A stretch of 21,114 bases of DNA from a virus: positions 1 through 21,114 of IMG/VR virus record IMGVR_UViG_3300047668_000910; one strand, given 5' to 3'. How positions within the stretch are numbered: position 1 is the first letter of the stretch; the number at the start of each line of letters is the position of its first letter. Shown here one piece after another: positions 20,127 to 21,114 of the stretch. The notes below the pieces were generated by a model. The model saw only the letters and a program-made list of their open reading frames with translations. It was not told where the DNA came from and did not search any database. Both the position numbers and the translations under genes were made by a program.

Positions 20127-21114
20127 TGAATATATATACTAACACCAATAGCGCTTTCCCTAGTCAAGTAGTGAGTGATGCAGAAAAAGCAAGTATTGAA
20201 TACGGTAGTCAAGTAGCAATGGCTATTGAATACGAATGGTTTCGTTCAGGAAGAACTGCTGGTAATAGATACTTAACTAATTGGAATAATTTTCACGACT
20301 TACGACTCTACGCTCGTGGAGAACAAAGCATACAAAAATACAAAGATGAATTGTCTATTAATGGCGATTTGTCTTATCTTAATTTAGACTGGAAACCAGT
20401 ACCAATATTATCTAAGTTTGTAGATATAGTTGTTAATGGTATATCTAGTAAAAGTTACGACATAAAAGCTTATGCTCAAGATCCTTCTTCTGTAAAGAAA
20501 AGAACAGAATATGCCTCTAAACTACAAGAGGACATGGTTGCTAAAGAGTATTTAGAATCATTAAAATCTACTTTAGGTATAAATCTATATCAAAGTCCAA
20601 ATCCAGAAACAATACCTGAAAGTCCAGAGGAACTAGAATTGCACATGCAACTTAGTTATAAGCAATCCATAGAAATAGCAGAAGAAGAAGCTATATCAAC
20701 TGTGTTGGCCCAGAATAAATACGACTTAATAAGACGTAGGATAAACATGGACTTGACTACAATAGGTATTGGAGCAACTAAAACAAATTTTAATCTAGCC
20801 GAAGGAGTTACAGTTGATTATGTAGATCCTGCTTATATGGTTTATTCGTATACTGAAGATCCTAATTTTGAAGATATATATTACGTAGGTGAATTAAAAT
20901 CTATAACAATACCTGAGCTTAAAAAAGAGTTTCCTAATATTTCAAAAGAAGAATTAGATAGAATTCAAAAAATGCCAGGTAATAGATCATATGTAACTGG
21001 TTGGGGTGATTATGACGAAAACACTGTTCAAGTGTTGTATTTTGAATACAAAACATATCACAATCAAGTTTTTAAAATAAAACAAACAGATCAAGGTTTA
21101 ATGAAAGCTTTAGA
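20126..21114 (+). CDS. Portal protein, N-terminal part (runs off the right edge)
   Basis: An open frame of 329 residues and still going. It starts MNIYTNTNSAFPSQVVSDAE on a TAATG overlap with the terminase. Residues 30-110 (EYGSQVAMAIEYEWFRSG, LTNWNNFHDLRLYARGEQSI, LNLDWKPVPILSKFVDIVVN) fit the start of portal proteins: a helix followed by a conserved D(W/L)KP.PI..KF.D...NG.  Later features (RRINMDLTTIGIGATKT, then VDYVDPAYMVYSY) match the typical portal core, where DP.Y/F.. marks the strand before the crown. It would form the dodecameric channel at one head vertex where terminase docks. The C-terminus is outside the window. The call rests on pattern and on the classic terminase-portal order. 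Confidence 0.88.
   Translation, partial: MNIYTNTNSAFPSQVVSDAEKASIEYGSQVAMAIEYEWFRSGRTAGNRYLTNWNNFHDLRLYARGEQSIQKYKDELSINGDLSYLNLDWKPVPILSKFVDIVVNGISSKSYDIKAYAQDPSSVKKRTEYASKLQEDMVAKEYLESLKSTLGINLYQSPNPETIPESPEELELHMQLSYKQSIEIAEEEAISTVLAQNKYDLIRRRINMDLTTIGIGATKTNFNLAEGVTVDYVDPAYMVYSYTEDPNFEDIYYVGELKSITIPELKKEFPNISKEELDRIQKMPGNRSYVTGWGDYDENTVQVLYFEYKTYHNQVFKIKQTDQGLMKAL

Overview
The window looks like the late (virion and packaging) region of a tailed double-stranded DNA phage (Caudoviricetes), probably infecting a marine Bacteroidetes/Flavobacteriia host. It is AT-rich and densely packed. Almost every gene reads rightward, with ATGA or TAATG stop/start overlaps. Starts are preceded by A-rich leaders rather than Shine-Dalgarno sequences, which is the usual Bacteroidetes style. 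The host assignment is an inference from these leaders and from the gene set. There are no tRNA or rRNA genes, integrase, transposase or CRISPR array.

Layout: (1) 1-718 is a divergent control region. A leftward gene is cut by the window edge at 1-93, and a 32-residue leftward membrane peptide lies at 258-356. Both sit behind near-identical bipartite upstream blocks. A cluster of palindromes lies between them, and 419-718 has no convincing gene. (2) 719-9029 is a fibre module: two small structural proteins with related N-termini, a 782-residue tail fibre and a 1572-residue repeat-built fibre. (3) 9111-11670 holds a small conserved-looking protein, a phage GroEL, an overlapping GroES and a small basic protein that may be a winged helix. 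(4) 11672-14116 is a run of small hydrophilic proteins sharing a short Ser-Pro motif. One of them continues in the -1 frame after a run of nine A. (5) 14181-17092 holds small structural or unknown proteins, a HExxH mini-protease candidate, a three-helix-type holin, a spike-like particle protein and two small conserved-looking proteins. (6) 17092-21114 holds a protein that reads as two GroES folds in tandem, a putative small terminase, the large terminase and the start of the portal protein, which runs off the right edge.

Portal, terminase, holin and fibres together define virion assembly, DNA packaging, host recognition and lysis. The unusual part is the chaperonin equipment: a complete GroEL with all ATPase aspartates but no GGM tail, a single-domain GroES encoded after it (the reverse of the bacterial order), and a separate double-GroES-like protein beside the terminase. 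The natural inference is that this phage brings its own folding chamber for its capsid or its very long fibres. The best candidates for undescribed biology are this chaperonin set, the candidate -1 frameshift gene with its shared Ser-Pro motifs, and the repeated bipartite leader in the control region.
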